NCBI RefSeq assembly: GCF_902764455.1
Contig: NZ_CACWVY010000025.1
Coordinates: 1 to 34,178, forward strand
Reading direction: 5' to 3'
DNA from: an uncultured Methanobrevibacter sp.
GTDB lineage: Archaea; Methanobacteriota; Methanobacteria; Methanobacteriales; Methanobacteriaceae
Length of the DNA stretch: 34,178 nucleotides
The translations under genes and the position numbers were made by a program. Below, one piece after another: positions 1 through 7,715 of the stretch. Under the pieces are notes generated by a model, which saw only the letters and a program-made list of their open reading frames with translations, was not told the origin of the DNA and did no database searches. Each line of letters begins with the position of its first letter. The stretch's first letter is position 1.

Positions 1-314
1 ACCAAATTGAGTTGAGCTACAAAGCAAGTTTTTGCAATAGCCAGCCATATGGTATACAAATTTTATTTTATAAAAGATATAATATAAAGATTACCTATGA
101 AATATTTTAGAAAACTTTATAAAGTATAATAAAACAAAAAAATTTTAAGAAAAATACCCCCAAAAGTAATACTTTTTAAAATTAATTAAAATTAAAATTT
201 AAAGATATAACAATTAAAATAAGGCCTAATATTAATTAAAATATTTAAATTCAGTATAATTAATAAAAAAAATAATATAAATAGCCCATATTAAAAACAA
301 AGAAAAAATACAAA

Positions 315-361
315 TTATTACTTTTAAGACTGCCAGTAATAAATAATACTAAAAGTAATAA
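315..361. promoter_or_regulatory. 11-bp inverted repeat upstream of mmp10
   Basis: TTATTACTTTT (315-325) and AAAAGTAATAA (351-361) are perfect reverse complements separated by 25 bases. The spacer itself contains a near-palindrome between 335 and 350. A third copy of the core lies at 162-176, as AAAAGT and ACTTTT separated by 3 bases. The pair ends about 30 bp before the probable TATA box of mmp10, so it could be an operator or activator site. In such AT-rich DNA chance is a real alternative. Confidence 0.4.
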
Positions 362-385
362 AAAAAATTTTAAAAAAAAATACAC

Positions 386-423
386 TTCATTTATAAATAA
401 AATGAATTAAAATAATAATTATT
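386..423 (+). promoter_or_regulatory. Probable mmp10 core promoter, near-leaderless
   Basis: TTTATAAATAA at about 390-400 fits an archaeal TATA box. Transcription would start roughly 22-27 bases later, close to the ATG at 424. No Shine-Dalgarno sequence precedes that ATG, which fits a leaderless or nearly leaderless mRNA. TTCATTT (386-392) and AAATGAA (400-406) form an inverted repeat flanking the box. Confidence 0.4.
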
Positions 424-1674
424 ATGCAAGTTGTAGCAGATGTTGGAGGAATACCTGGGAAAGATTGTAACGGATTTTGTAAGTACTGTTACTTTAGAAA
501 GGTAAAAGAAATTAAAGTATTTGGCTGTGCTCATTGTTTACCTAATAAAATTGGCTGTGAAAGATGCAGTAAAGGAGTATCTGAAACTCAAGGTGCATTT
601 AAATCACCATTTGAAGTAATGAATGAAGTTCAAAGTGCATTAATGATGAATATGGGGAGAGGAGAAATTTCCGCATACATAAGTGGAGGAGGAGATGTCA
701 GCTGTTATCCCCACCTTGAAAACCTAACTGCCAATCTAAAACAGATGGGAATCCCTTCAGTACTGGGTTATACCTGTGGAAAAGGAATCAGTGATAGTCA
801 AACAGCCGCAAGATTAATAAACAACGGCGTTAAAGAAGTCTCATTTACTATTTTTTCATCAGACCCTAAACTCAGAAGAGAATGGGTTAAAGACAAATAT
901 CCAGAAGAAGCGCTTAAAGCATGTCAGATTTTTTGTGAAAACATCGAACTGACTGGTGCTGCTGTAATAATACCTGGTGTTAATGACGGGGATGTTTTAC
1001 GTCAAACTTGCAATTCTCTGGAAGAATGGGGAGCAAAAGGAATGCTTTTAATGAGATTTGCAAATACGTTCAATGAAGGACTGATATTAGGAAACGAACC
1101 TATTCTTAAAGGAATAGAATCCCAGCCTGTTGAAGAATTTTCCGAACTAGTAAAACAAATTAACAGCGAATATAAATTTAGAGTAAGTGGTACCCCATTA
1201 TGTGATCCTGTAACCGGAGGCCCTTTTGCAATAGCAAGTGATGAAAATGAAGTATTCCTGCAATTTATAAAGCCTATAACAGGTGATGCTACAATAATCA
1301 CATCCAAAATTGCAGAACCGTACATTTCCAAAATATTTTCAAAATTAGAAACCGGAGACAATGTTAATGTTGTTGGCGTTGAAAAGGAAATAGCCTGTTT
1401 AATTACAAAAGAAGATTTGGAAAAACTTGACTTAAGTGAAATAAGACAAGCAGTAATCTTACCTGGACGGTCATTTGTCCATCAATTAGATGCAGAGAGA
1501 ATTTTAAGTGCAGACGGTGTTGAAAGAATTGTAGGTCGTGGCCCTGATACCCTAAGCGTTGATGGAGAATTAAGTATAGATATGACCGATGAAAATGTCA
1601 TAGAAAGAGAATTGGAACAGTTTAATGATTTGGTTGATGCAATTAATTTCTTTGGAATGAGAAGAATAATTTAA
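424..1674 (+). CDS. mmp10: Mmp10, radical SAM/B12 arginine methyltransferase of MCR
   Basis: This 416-residue protein matches the methanogenesis marker 10 family. Members are cobalamin-dependent radical SAM enzymes that C-methylate a conserved arginine of the methyl-coenzyme M reductase alpha subunit. Visible here are the CxxxCxxC cluster ligands C15, C19 and C22, followed directly by Y23. A second cysteine set, C35, C38, C45 and C48, fits the metal-binding loop described for the family. The N-terminus (MQVVADVGGIPG) begins exactly where the family does, so the ATG at 424 is well placed although it has no ribosome binding site. Length is near the usual 400-410 residues. It is convergent with mmp7, with only 13 bases between their stop codons. 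Family assignment is from recognised motifs; the activity is known for the family, not shown here. Confidence 0.92.
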   Translation: MQVVADVGGIPGKDCNGFCKYCYFRKVKEIKVFGCAHCLPNKIGCERCSKGVSETQGAFKSPFEVMNEVQSALMMNMGRGEISAYISGGGDVSCYPHLENLTANLKQMGIPSVLGYTCGKGISDSQTAARLINNGVKEVSFTIFSSDPKLRREWVKDKYPEEALKACQIFCENIELTGAAVIIPGVNDGDVLRQTCNSLEEWGAKGMLLMRFANTFNEGLILGNEPILKGIESQPVEEFSELVKQINSEYKFRVSGTPLCDPVTGGPFAIASDENEVFLQFIKPITGDATIITSKIAEPYISKIFSKLETGDNVNVVGVEKEIACLITKEDLEKLDLSEIRQAVILPGRSFVHQLDAERILSADGVERIVGRGPDTLSVDGELSIDMTDENVIERELEQFNDLVDAINFFGMRRII

Positions 1675-1687
1675 AAAAAAAAGAAAA
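1675..1687 (-). terminator. T-rich tract after mmp7 (minus strand)
   Basis: The 13 bases between the convergent stop codons of mmp10 and mmp7 are all A or G on the plus strand. Read on the minus strand they form a T-rich tract directly after the mmp7 stop codon. That is the usual archaeal, FttA-dependent termination signal. No hairpin is needed or seen. Confidence 0.45.
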
Positions 1688-2614
1688 TTAGTTTGAATCC
1701 TCTACAAGAGAACTCTCACTATTTATTTTTACTAAAATATAATCATACATAAATGATTTTTTAATTTCAGCAAGTTCAGATAATTTTTTGCCATCAATAA
1801 CTACATCTGCAATTACATCCGCATATTTATCATAATTTAATTTTACACGAACACCGTCAAGTTGTGAAGTTACCGGTGTTGGAGAAATAACATCTTTGAT
1901 TTCTCTAACCTGATTTTCAATTGCATTTTTAACAACAATAGCTGGAACTAATGGTGCATCAAGAGTCATTTCACGTTTTTTATCATTCAATATTGATTCA
2001 ACGGTTTCAACCAATGTATCAAGTGCACGTATATCAGGACCTCGTCTAAGTCTTCTTGGAATTCTGCCGAGCCCTCCAACATATGCATCAGCACCAGGAA
2101 GTTCATCAGCAGACATGTAAGGAGATCCTGTTACGATTACTGGTATGTCAATATCATCATATAAAAAGGCTTTTTCTTTAATACAGTTTTCAAAACTTCC
2201 TAAAGCAAAAATAGCTATATCATGTTCTTCAATTAGGCTTTTTTCTTCTTCAGTAATACCTGAAGTACCTTTACCATCACCCCTGGCAAGACCAATCATA
2301 TTATCTTTTGCACCAAACTCACGCAGATATTCTGAAATATCGCATGCTGCATGAGGAAGGTGGTGTCTTGCAAGAGTTGGTGAAACAATAGCTATTTCAG
2401 AACCTGCCATTGGAGCAACAGATATTTTACCCAATAGTTCTGATGATTTTTTTTCGATTTTATCAACATCTTCTAAAGGAACAGCCATATTCAAGACCAA
2501 TTCCATTTGCTGAATACTTTCCTGAAGAATAAATCCTCCTAAATCTTCAATCAGTTCCTTTATTTCTTCACTTTTGTGAACTCCACCAGTAAATATTAAT
2601 GTTTCATACATCAT
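1688..2614 (-). CDS. mmp7: Methanogenesis marker protein 7 (MCR activation complex)
   Basis: The product, about 308 residues, resembles methanogenesis marker protein 7. Mmp7 acts with Mmp3, Mmp17, McrC and the ATPase component A2 in the ATP-driven reductive activation of methyl-coenzyme M reductase. The opening [10 protein letters not shown] and the segment [17 protein letters not shown] are the parts I recognise, and the length suits the family. Upstream, a TTG (2620) and two adjacent ATGs (2614, 2611) are possible starts. I chose 2614 because GAGAG lies just before it at suitable spacing. The gene lies downstream of the unnamed 172-residue gene on the same strand, 50 bases away. Facing mmp10 tail to tail, it makes this a small MCR-maturation locus. 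Assignment is by family memory, with no alignment run. Confidence 0.8.
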   Translation of the reverse strand: MMYETLIFTGGVHKSEEIKELIEDLGGFILQESIQQMELVLNMAVPLEDVDKIEKKSSELLGKISVAPMAGSEIAIVSPTLARHHLPHAACDISEYLREFGAKDNMIGLARGDGKGTSGITEEEKSLIEEHDIAIFALGSFENCIKEKAFLYDDIDIPVIVTGSPYMSADELPGADAYVGGLGRIPRRLRRGPDIRALDTLVETVESILNDKKREMTLDAPLVPAIVVKNAIENQVREIKDVISPTPVTSQLDGVRVKLNYDKYADVIADVVIDGKKLSELAEIKKSFMYDYILVKINSESSLVEDSN

Positions 2615-2664
2615 TAACAACTCTCAAAAATGCAATTATAATAATCATATATTTTTATTATATA

Positions 2665-3183
2665 TTATATTAAATTTTCTAAAATCGCATATCTCAATTC
2701 TACCTTTTCGAATGGATTTTTAGAAATGCTATTGTGAGAAGGGATTTCCACCAAATTTTCGTTTTCTATAACATTATTTTTTAAATAATCAGGATATACG
2801 ACATAATCAAAGCATTCGGATACTATGTTAAATCCCAAATCTAAAACAATGTCTTTTAAAAATTCGGAATACACCTTAACATTAACATCCCTTTTGAAAT
2901 TGGAATTTAAATATTTTTCACATAGCTTATAATCACTAAAAAAGACCAGTATATCCTCATCAGACATTTCATTCCCCCCAATTTTAGAAACTTTTTTGAT
3001 GCTTTCAAAAATCTGTGAAGGAGTATTGATTTTAATAGGTATTGAATCCATCTCAACTTTACTTTCAGACAATACAATTGCCAAATCCCCATCCTCTTCA
3101 TCAGGAAATTTATTTATCGTGTAATCTGAAATCCCTGCCAATTTTACTATTTCCTCACACATAGGCGTTGTAATAATTTTCAT
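2665..3183 (-). CDS. Unrecognised 172-residue protein beside mmp7
   Basis: I do not recognise this protein. It begins MKIITTPMCEEIVKLAGI, has no signal peptide or membrane segment, is rich in acidic residues and isoleucine/valine, and carries scattered cysteines (C9 and others) without a CxxC pattern. It looks like a soluble alpha/beta protein. It precedes mmp7 on the same strand with a 50-base AT-rich gap, so the two could share a transcript, and a role linked to MCR assembly or activation is a guess from position only. The ATG at 3183 has no Shine-Dalgarno sequence. It is divergent from comB with only 39 bases between the two start codons, which suggests short-leader or leaderless mRNAs on both sides. 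Codon use and composition match the neighbours. Confidence 0.75.
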   Translation of the reverse strand: MKIITTPMCEEIVKLAGISDYTINKFPDEEDGDLAIVLSESKVEMDSIPIKINTPSQIFESIKKVSKIGGNEMSDEDILVFFSDYKLCEKYLNSNFKRDVNVKVYSEFLKDIVLDLGFNIVSECFDYVVYPDYLKNNVIENENLVEIPSHNSISKNPFEKVELRYAILENLI

Positions 3184-3222
3184 ACTATATATTATTATAG
3201 TAACATCTAAATAAATTAAATC

Positions 3223-3912
3223 ATGAAAGTCACATTAAGTTTAGAGACAACATGCAGTGAAGACATTTCCATAATGGTCGATGCACTAAGAGCAAGCACA
3301 AGCATAACACTGGCATTGAACAATTTTGAAAAAATAATTCCATGCTTCAGCTCCGAAGAAGGATTTAAACTAAAAGAAGAAATCGGAGGCATTCTCGCTG
3401 GAGAACGCATGGGAGAAAAAATAGATGGATTTGACATTGGAAACTCACCAACAGCCCTGAAAGATTATGAGGGTGCTGAAAAAATATTAATTCTTACAAC
3501 AAGCAATGGAACAAGGATTCTTAAAAATATGAATTCGACAGTTCTTATCGGATCGCTTGTAAACGCCAAAGCCGTAGCCGAAACATCAGTTAAAATTGCT
3601 GAAAATCACATCGATGTTGTCATGGCAGGAGTGAGAGGAGAATTTGCTTTTGAAGATTTTCTTGCATCAGGGGAAATCCTGCATGAAATATGTAAAAATT
3701 TAAATGAATATGAGCTGAATGATTTTGCAAAAGCAGCAATACAATCCAGTAAAGATAAAAATTCATTAAAAGAAGGATTTTACAATTCCCGCTCAGGAAA
3801 GCGTTTAACTAAACTGGGCTATAAAGAAGATATTGACTGCAGTTGTCAAAGAAACATTTCAGATAATGTGGCAATATATCAAAATAATGAATTAATTTTG
3901 ATTAAAGATTAA
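3223..3912 (+). CDS. comB: 2-phosphosulfolactate phosphatase ComB
   Basis: ComB removes phosphate from 2-phosphosulfolactate, giving sulfolactate in coenzyme M biosynthesis, and is Mg-dependent and cytosolic. The 229-residue protein shows the family signatures in order: VDALRASTSI (19-28), GERMGEKIDGFDIGNSP (60-76) and TTSNGTR (92-98). Length is normal for the archaeal enzyme. The ATG at 3223 is the first in frame and the protein starts where the family does, but there is no ribosome binding site. The gene therefore probably uses a leaderless transcript from the narrow divergent promoter shared with the minus-strand gene. The next pathway enzyme type, ComC, is also in this window at 21903. 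A TATA-like TTTATATA begins one base after the stop and probably drives the next gene. Confidence 0.93.
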   Translation: MKVTLSLETTCSEDISIMVDALRASTSITLALNNFEKIIPCFSSEEGFKLKEEIGGILAGERMGEKIDGFDIGNSPTALKDYEGAEKILILTTSNGTRILKNMNSTVLIGSLVNAKAVAETSVKIAENHIDVVMAGVRGEFAFEDFLASGEILHEICKNLNEYELNDFAKAAIQSSKDKNSLKEGFYNSRSGKRLTKLGYKEDIDCSCQRNISDNVAIYQNNELILIKD

Positions 3913-3913
3913 G

Positions 3914-3921
3914 TTTATATA
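3914..3921 (+). promoter_or_regulatory. TATA box for the TraB-family gene
   Basis: TTTATATA lies directly after the comB stop codon and about 55 bases before the TTG start of the TraB-family gene. It is a good match to the archaeal TATA consensus and would give a leader of roughly 30-35 bases. This is inferred from sequence and spacing only. Confidence 0.45.
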
Positions 3922-3974
3922 TTAAGATTTCATAATATTATTAGATAATAGATTAAAAATAAAGAAGTGTTATT

Positions 3975-5144
3975 TTGAAAAGAGAATGCTTAACAATAAT
4001 AGGTACTGCACATGTATCATCAAACAGTGTTGAAGAAGTAAAAGATGCAATTTATGAACAGCACCCAGATGTAGTAGCTATTGAACTTGATAGAGGCAGA
4101 TATACTCGTCTTAAAGAAGAAATGGCTGGAATTGAAAGAGACGATACAATATCCGTTACTCAAATAATTAAAGACAATAAAGTAGGATTATTTTTTACAA
4201 CAACACTCCTAAGTTACTTTCAATCCAAAGTAGGAGAAGATGTTGACGTTAAACCGGGTGCTGAAATGGTCGGAGCCATTGAAGCGGCTGAAGATTTAGG
4301 AATTCCAATAGCTCTTATTGATAGAGACATATCAGTCACATTACAAAGAGCTTTAAATAAAATGGGTTTTAAAGAAAAAGCTAAATTTTTATATGGATTG
4401 CTTGCTTCCGTTTTAGGATTTGGTGATGAAGATGATGTTGACATTGAGGAACTTAAAAATCCTGAAAATCTTGATGACCTGATGGAAATGTTTAAAGATG
4501 AAGCTCCCAGTGTTTATGAAACTCTCGTACATGAAAGAGACGCATATCTTGCAGGAAGCATTTTAAAAATCCCTCAAGACAGAGTGATTGCAGTTGTTGG
4601 TGCAGGACACCAACCGGGAATCAACAGATATTTGGATAATCCCGAAACAATACCTCCACTTCATGAATTAGAAAAAATTGACGATAAAAAAGGCATTCCA
4701 TGGCTTAAAATAATTTTAGCATTGATTCCTATATTATTTGTGGTGATATTTTTTCTGGCATATTTTAATGGGATAAACATAACCTGGAACATATATGATT
4801 TCATCATTATAAGTATGGTAATGGGATTTATTGGATCAATTCTTTCAGGGTCAAAAATTCAATCTGCACTTGTTGGAGGGCTGGTGGCTCCTTTAACAAT
4901 TATCCACCCATTGTTAGCAGCAGGATGGTTTTCAGGACTTGTTGAAGCAAAATTTAGAAAGGTCCGACAAAGTGACGTTAAAAATTTAGGCCATGTTAAA
5001 AGTTTTAGGGACCTTTGGGGAAACAACATTTTCAGAATTCTTTTGGTAGTTATAGGAACAAATTTAGGAGTCAGCATAGCTACACTAGTGATTTTACCAT
5101 CAAAAGTTTTCATACCATTATTCATGAAAATATTTGGTGGATAG
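3975..5144 (+). CDS. TraB/PrgY-family membrane protein
   Basis: This 389-residue protein belongs to the TraB family, named after the enterococcal pheromone-shutdown protein and also found across archaea. The molecular function in archaea is unknown; a metalloprotease-like fold (Tiki/TraB/EreA superfamily) has been proposed. The N-terminal soluble domain shows GTAHVSS (10-16), AIELDRGR (35-42) and a later GAGHQPGI motif, the conserved GxxH pairs of the family. The C-terminal third (about 245-385) holds several hydrophobic spans, so the protein is membrane-anchored. The start is TTG at 3975. The next in-frame ATG would delete the conserved GTAHVS motif, so the TTG is preferred; the preceding GAAGTG is only a weak ribosome binding site. 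It lies between comB and the small zinc protein on the same strand. Confidence 0.88.
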   Translation: MKRECLTIIGTAHVSSNSVEEVKDAIYEQHPDVVAIELDRGRYTRLKEEMAGIERDDTISVTQIIKDNKVGLFFTTTLLSYFQSKVGEDVDVKPGAEMVGAIEAAEDLGIPIALIDRDISVTLQRALNKMGFKEKAKFLYGLLASVLGFGDEDDVDIEELKNPENLDDLMEMFKDEAPSVYETLVHERDAYLAGSILKIPQDRVIAVVGAGHQPGINRYLDNPETIPPLHELEKIDDKKGIPWLKIILALIPILFVVIFFLAYFNGINITWNIYDFIIISMVMGFIGSILSGSKIQSALVGGLVAPLTIIHPLLAAGWFSGLVEAKFRKVRQSDVKNLGHVKSFRDLWGNNIFRILLVVIGTNLGVSIATLVILPSKVFIPLFMKIFGG

Positions 5145-5209
5145 TGAAAATTTTATATAATATATTGATAATATTATAATTACTATTAATTTTAAATGGA
5201 AAAATAATC

Positions 5210-5422
5210 ATGTATCTTATATTTCGTTGTGACTGTGGGCGAGTATTATATGCAAAAAAAGGAGTTGCAACTCGCAAATGCGTATGTGGAAAAACTTTAA
5301 AGGTCAAACAGAGACGAATCTTTAAAAAAGTAGAGACAAGAGAAGAGGCATCACTGGCAGTTCAGCAAATGCAGGATGAGATATATGGCAACACTGACTT
5401 TAAAAGAGCCAGTGAGTTATAA
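5210..5422 (+). CDS. Small CxCG zinc-ribbon-like protein, DUF1922 family
   Basis: This 70-residue protein carries two CxCG knuckles, C7/C9 and C24/C26, in a very basic N-terminal half, followed by a helical acidic tail. It matches my recollection of the DUF1922 family, whose Methanothermobacter member MTH1184 has a solved NMR structure but no known function. The cysteine pairs suggest a single zinc site. The start ATG (5210) begins exactly at the family N-terminus. It is preceded by TTTTATATAA at 5151-5160 as a likely promoter, with no strong ribosome binding site. Neighbours on both sides are membrane proteins on the same strand, 65 and 21 bases away. A nucleic-acid-binding role is conceivable but not supported directly. 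Confidence 0.85.
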   Translation: MYLIFRCDCGRVLYAKKGVATRKCVCGKTLKVKQRRIFKKVETREEASLAVQQMQDEIYGNTDFKRASEL

Positions 5423-5443
5423 GTTTTAATTGGTCTGTTAAAA

Positions 5444-6766
5444 ATGATTGGAACGACATTGGAAATAATCATAATATTAATTTTAATTATCCTTACCGGA
5501 TATTTATCAATGGCAGAATTAGCCGTTGTATCTGTAAGAAAAGCAAAAATGCAAAAATACTTAGAAGAAGGGAATGAAAACGCTCAAATTGTTTTTGATT
5601 TATTGGAAGACCCTAACGAATTTTTATCAACTGTTCAAATTGGAATTTCACTTATTGGTGTTTTAACTGGGGCTTTTGGAGGAGTAACATTAGCAAAACC
5701 TCTTTCACAACTAATTTCATTTGTGCCTTACAGCGAACCGATAAGTGTAGCCATTGTCGTTATTGTAACCACTTATTTAACATTGGTCGTTGGAGAAATT
5801 GTTCCAAAAGTTATTGCTCTTAATGACCCTGAAAGAGTTTCACTAAAAGTTGCAAAAAGCATGGTAATCCTATCAAAAATTTCAAAACCAGCTAGTTATG
5901 TTCTTGCAAAATCAAGCAGCTTTCTATTATGGTTATTGAGAATCGAAAATAGAAATGACGATCTTGTTACTGAAGAAGAAATCGAATTGATGATTAAAGA
6001 AGGAAGAGAAGACGGAACCATAGAAAAAGAAGAGGAAGACATTATCAAAAGGGTTTTCAAACTTGATGACCAAAAAGTTGAAACCATAATGACTCCACGT
6101 AATGAAGTCATTTGGATTGATTTGGAAGACGACAGAGAAATCAATAAAGTAAAAATTATTGAAAGCAGAAGGTCAATTTTTCCAATAGCTCATGGTGAAT
6201 TGGATGACTTTATTGGAGTAGTTCAAGCAAAAGACATCCTTTCTGCAATGTTTAGTGGAGAAAAATTTGATATTAATAAAATCGTTAAAGAACCACTGGT
6301 TGTATCCGAACATATGGAAACATTGGAACTGCTTAAAGAATTTAAGGAAAATCAGGAATATGTTCATATGTCCCTTGTTGTAGACGAATTTGGAAGTGTT
6401 GAAGGATTAATTACCTTAAACGACTTGCTTGAAGGAATTGTAGGGGACATTCCAGGTATTGATGAAGACGATGAACCTAAAGCTGTTCAAAGAGATGACG
6501 GCACATGGTTAATTGATGGAAGATACAATATTGAAGAGTTTAAAAAATTATTTGATTTCAATGATACCCTCCCTGATGAAGAGGAAGACAATTATACCAC
6601 ATTAGCAGGATTTATTTTAAGTATAAGCGGTACAATTCCTGATGAAAAGGACAAATATGAATGTGGAAGATTTATCTTTGAAATCATTGATATTGACGGT
6701 CACCAAATTGACAAAGTTCTTGTAACCGATTTAGGTCCGCAAGAGGAAGAAAATAAGGAGGAATAA
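5444..6766 (+). CDS. CNNM/CorC-type transporter (DUF21, CBS pair, HlyC domain)
   Basis: The 440-residue protein has the full architecture of the CNNM/CorC 'hemolysin-related' family. A DUF21 membrane domain (about 1-165, several hydrophobic helices) carries the GEIVPK motif at 117-122. A CBS pair follows (about 205-335) and begins with TIMTPR at 214-219. A CorC/HlyC-type C-terminal domain (about 350-435) ends in an acidic tail. Bacterial and archaeal relatives export Mg2+, often coupled to Na+, with the CBS pair sensing Mg-ATP. The older name hemolysin is not supported. The downstream CaCA antiporter follows after 4 bases, and the last codons of this gene contain its ribosome binding site (AGGAGG), so the two are translationally coupled and probably form an ion-homeostasis operon. 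The exact substrate is inferred. Confidence 0.9.
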   Translation: MIGTTLEIIIILILIILTGYLSMAELAVVSVRKAKMQKYLEEGNENAQIVFDLLEDPNEFLSTVQIGISLIGVLTGAFGGVTLAKPLSQLISFVPYSEPISVAIVVIVTTYLTLVVGEIVPKVIALNDPERVSLKVAKSMVILSKISKPASYVLAKSSSFLLWLLRIENRNDDLVTEEEIELMIKEGREDGTIEKEEEDIIKRVFKLDDQKVETIMTPRNEVIWIDLEDDREINKVKIIESRRSIFPIAHGELDDFIGVVQAKDILSAMFSGEKFDINKIVKEPLVVSEHMETLELLKEFKENQEYVHMSLVVDEFGSVEGLITLNDLLEGIVGDIPGIDEDDEPKAVQRDDGTWLIDGRYNIEEFKKLFDFNDTLPDEEEDNYTTLAGFILSISGTIPDEKDKYECGRFIFEIIDIDGHQIDKVLVTDLGPQEEENKEE

Positions 6767-6770
6767 CTAA

Positions 6771-7715
6771 ATGGATGCATCAATAATAATTCAGATTGTT
6801 TTATTATTAGTTGGATTTGTATTCTTAATAAAAGGGTCAGACCTTTTTGTAGATGGTGCAAGCAGTATTGCTTCAATTTTAAAGATTCCTACCATCATCG
6901 TTGGTTTGACAATTGTTGCATTTGGTACAAGTGCTCCTGAAGCGGCCGTCTCCATTACATCTTCACTTACTGGAAGTAATGCGCTTGCAGTCAGTAATGT
7001 AATCGGCAGTAATTTATTTAATATGCTGATGGTTATTGGAGTATCTGCATTACTTGGCGATTTATTAATGGAAAAAAGTGTTTTAGATAAAGATTTACCA
7101 TTCCTTGTTGGAATTACAATATTATTTGCAGTTTTCATATTCATTGGATGGAACATAAGCAATATTGAAGGTATAATCTTATTAATAATTTTAGCTGCAT
7201 ATATTTTCTATTTAATACGCAATGCACGAAAATCAAAAGATGCTAACGAAGTTGAAGAAGCTAAAATGTCTCTTCCAAAAAGTATAATTTTTATCCTCAT
7301 CGGAATTGCCGGAATTGTACTTGGTGGAGATTTGGTTGTTGACAGCGCTTCAGCTATAGCAATAGCATTCGGAATGAGTGAAACATTGGTAGGTTTAACT
7401 ATTGTGGCAGTTGGTACATCTTTACCTGAACTTGTAACCTCCCTTACTGCTTTAAAGAAAGGTGAAAATCAGTTAGTTATAGGTAATGTAATTGGATCAA
7501 ACATATTTAATATTCTGTTTGTATTAGGTGCAAGTAGTGCAATAAGTGCAATACCTCTTGATTCAAGTTTGCTTATAGATGTCCTATTCATGATATTTGT
7601 AACAATATTATGTTTCATCTTTGGTAAAACACAAGAAAAATATGATAAAAAAGAAGGTGCAATTTTAGTTGCGTTATTCATTATTTATATGGCCTTCGCA
7701 ATTATGAGAAATTAA
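6771..7715 (+). CDS. Calcium/sodium antiporter, CaCA (YrbG-like) family
   Basis: This 314-residue integral membrane protein shows the two inverted repeats of the cation/Ca2+ exchanger superfamily. Repeat one has GTSAPE (52-57) followed by NVIGSN, and repeat two has GTSLPE (215-220) followed by NVIGSN. These glutamates and asparagines line the ion sites in characterised NCX proteins. About ten hydrophobic spans with a short charged loop near 150-170 complete the usual topology. It most likely exchanges Na+ or H+ for Ca2+ across the cell membrane. The start ATG at 6771 follows AGGAGG at the end of the preceding CNNM-type gene, 4 bases away. Its last 42 bases overlap the 3' end of the oppositely oriented thiolase gene. 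Confidence 0.92.
   Translation: MDASIIIQIVLLLVGFVFLIKGSDLFVDGASSIASILKIPTIIVGLTIVAFGTSAPEAAVSITSSLTGSNALAVSNVIGSNLFNMLMVIGVSALLGDLLMEKSVLDKDLPFLVGITILFAVFIFIGWNISNIEGIILLIILAAYIFYLIRNARKSKDANEVEEAKMSLPKSIIFILIGIAGIVLGGDLVVDSASAIAIAFGMSETLVGLTIVAVGTSLPELVTSLTALKKGENQLVIGNVIGSNIFNILFVLGASSAISAIPLDSSLLIDVLFMIFVTILCFIFGKTQEKYDKKEGAILVALFIIYMAFAIMRN

Larger units (their letters stand above)
1..423. other. AT-rich leader without a supported gene
   Basis: I see no complete gene in this stretch. At the left edge the minus strand has a 16-codon open frame from an ATG at 48 down to base 1, with no ribosome binding site, so it may be the start of a neighbouring gene or nothing. The rest is very AT-rich. 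It holds three copies of the 10-mer AAAAGTAATA or its complement (162-171, 316-325, 351-360). A likely TATA box, TTTATAAATAA, lies at about 390-400 for the mmp10 gene that begins at 424. No tRNA T-arm or rRNA-like stretch is visible. Confidence 0.6.

Noticed and set aside
1-30. tRNA 5' half on the minus strand (TAGCTCAACTCAATTTGGT resembles a D-arm)
   Set aside because: The D-loop would be too long, the 7-base acceptor segment would begin with T, and the remaining tRNA lies outside the window, so it cannot be supported.
1002-1361. Minus-strand open frame of 119 codons inside mmp10
   Set aside because: It lies fully within a gene with clear family motifs, has no ribosome binding site and no recognisable domain; it is a shadow of the real frame.
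6791-7162. Minus-strand open frame of 123 codons inside the CaCA antiporter gene
   Set aside because: It is antisense to a strongly supported membrane-protein repeat region; its hydrophilic residues mirror the sense codons.
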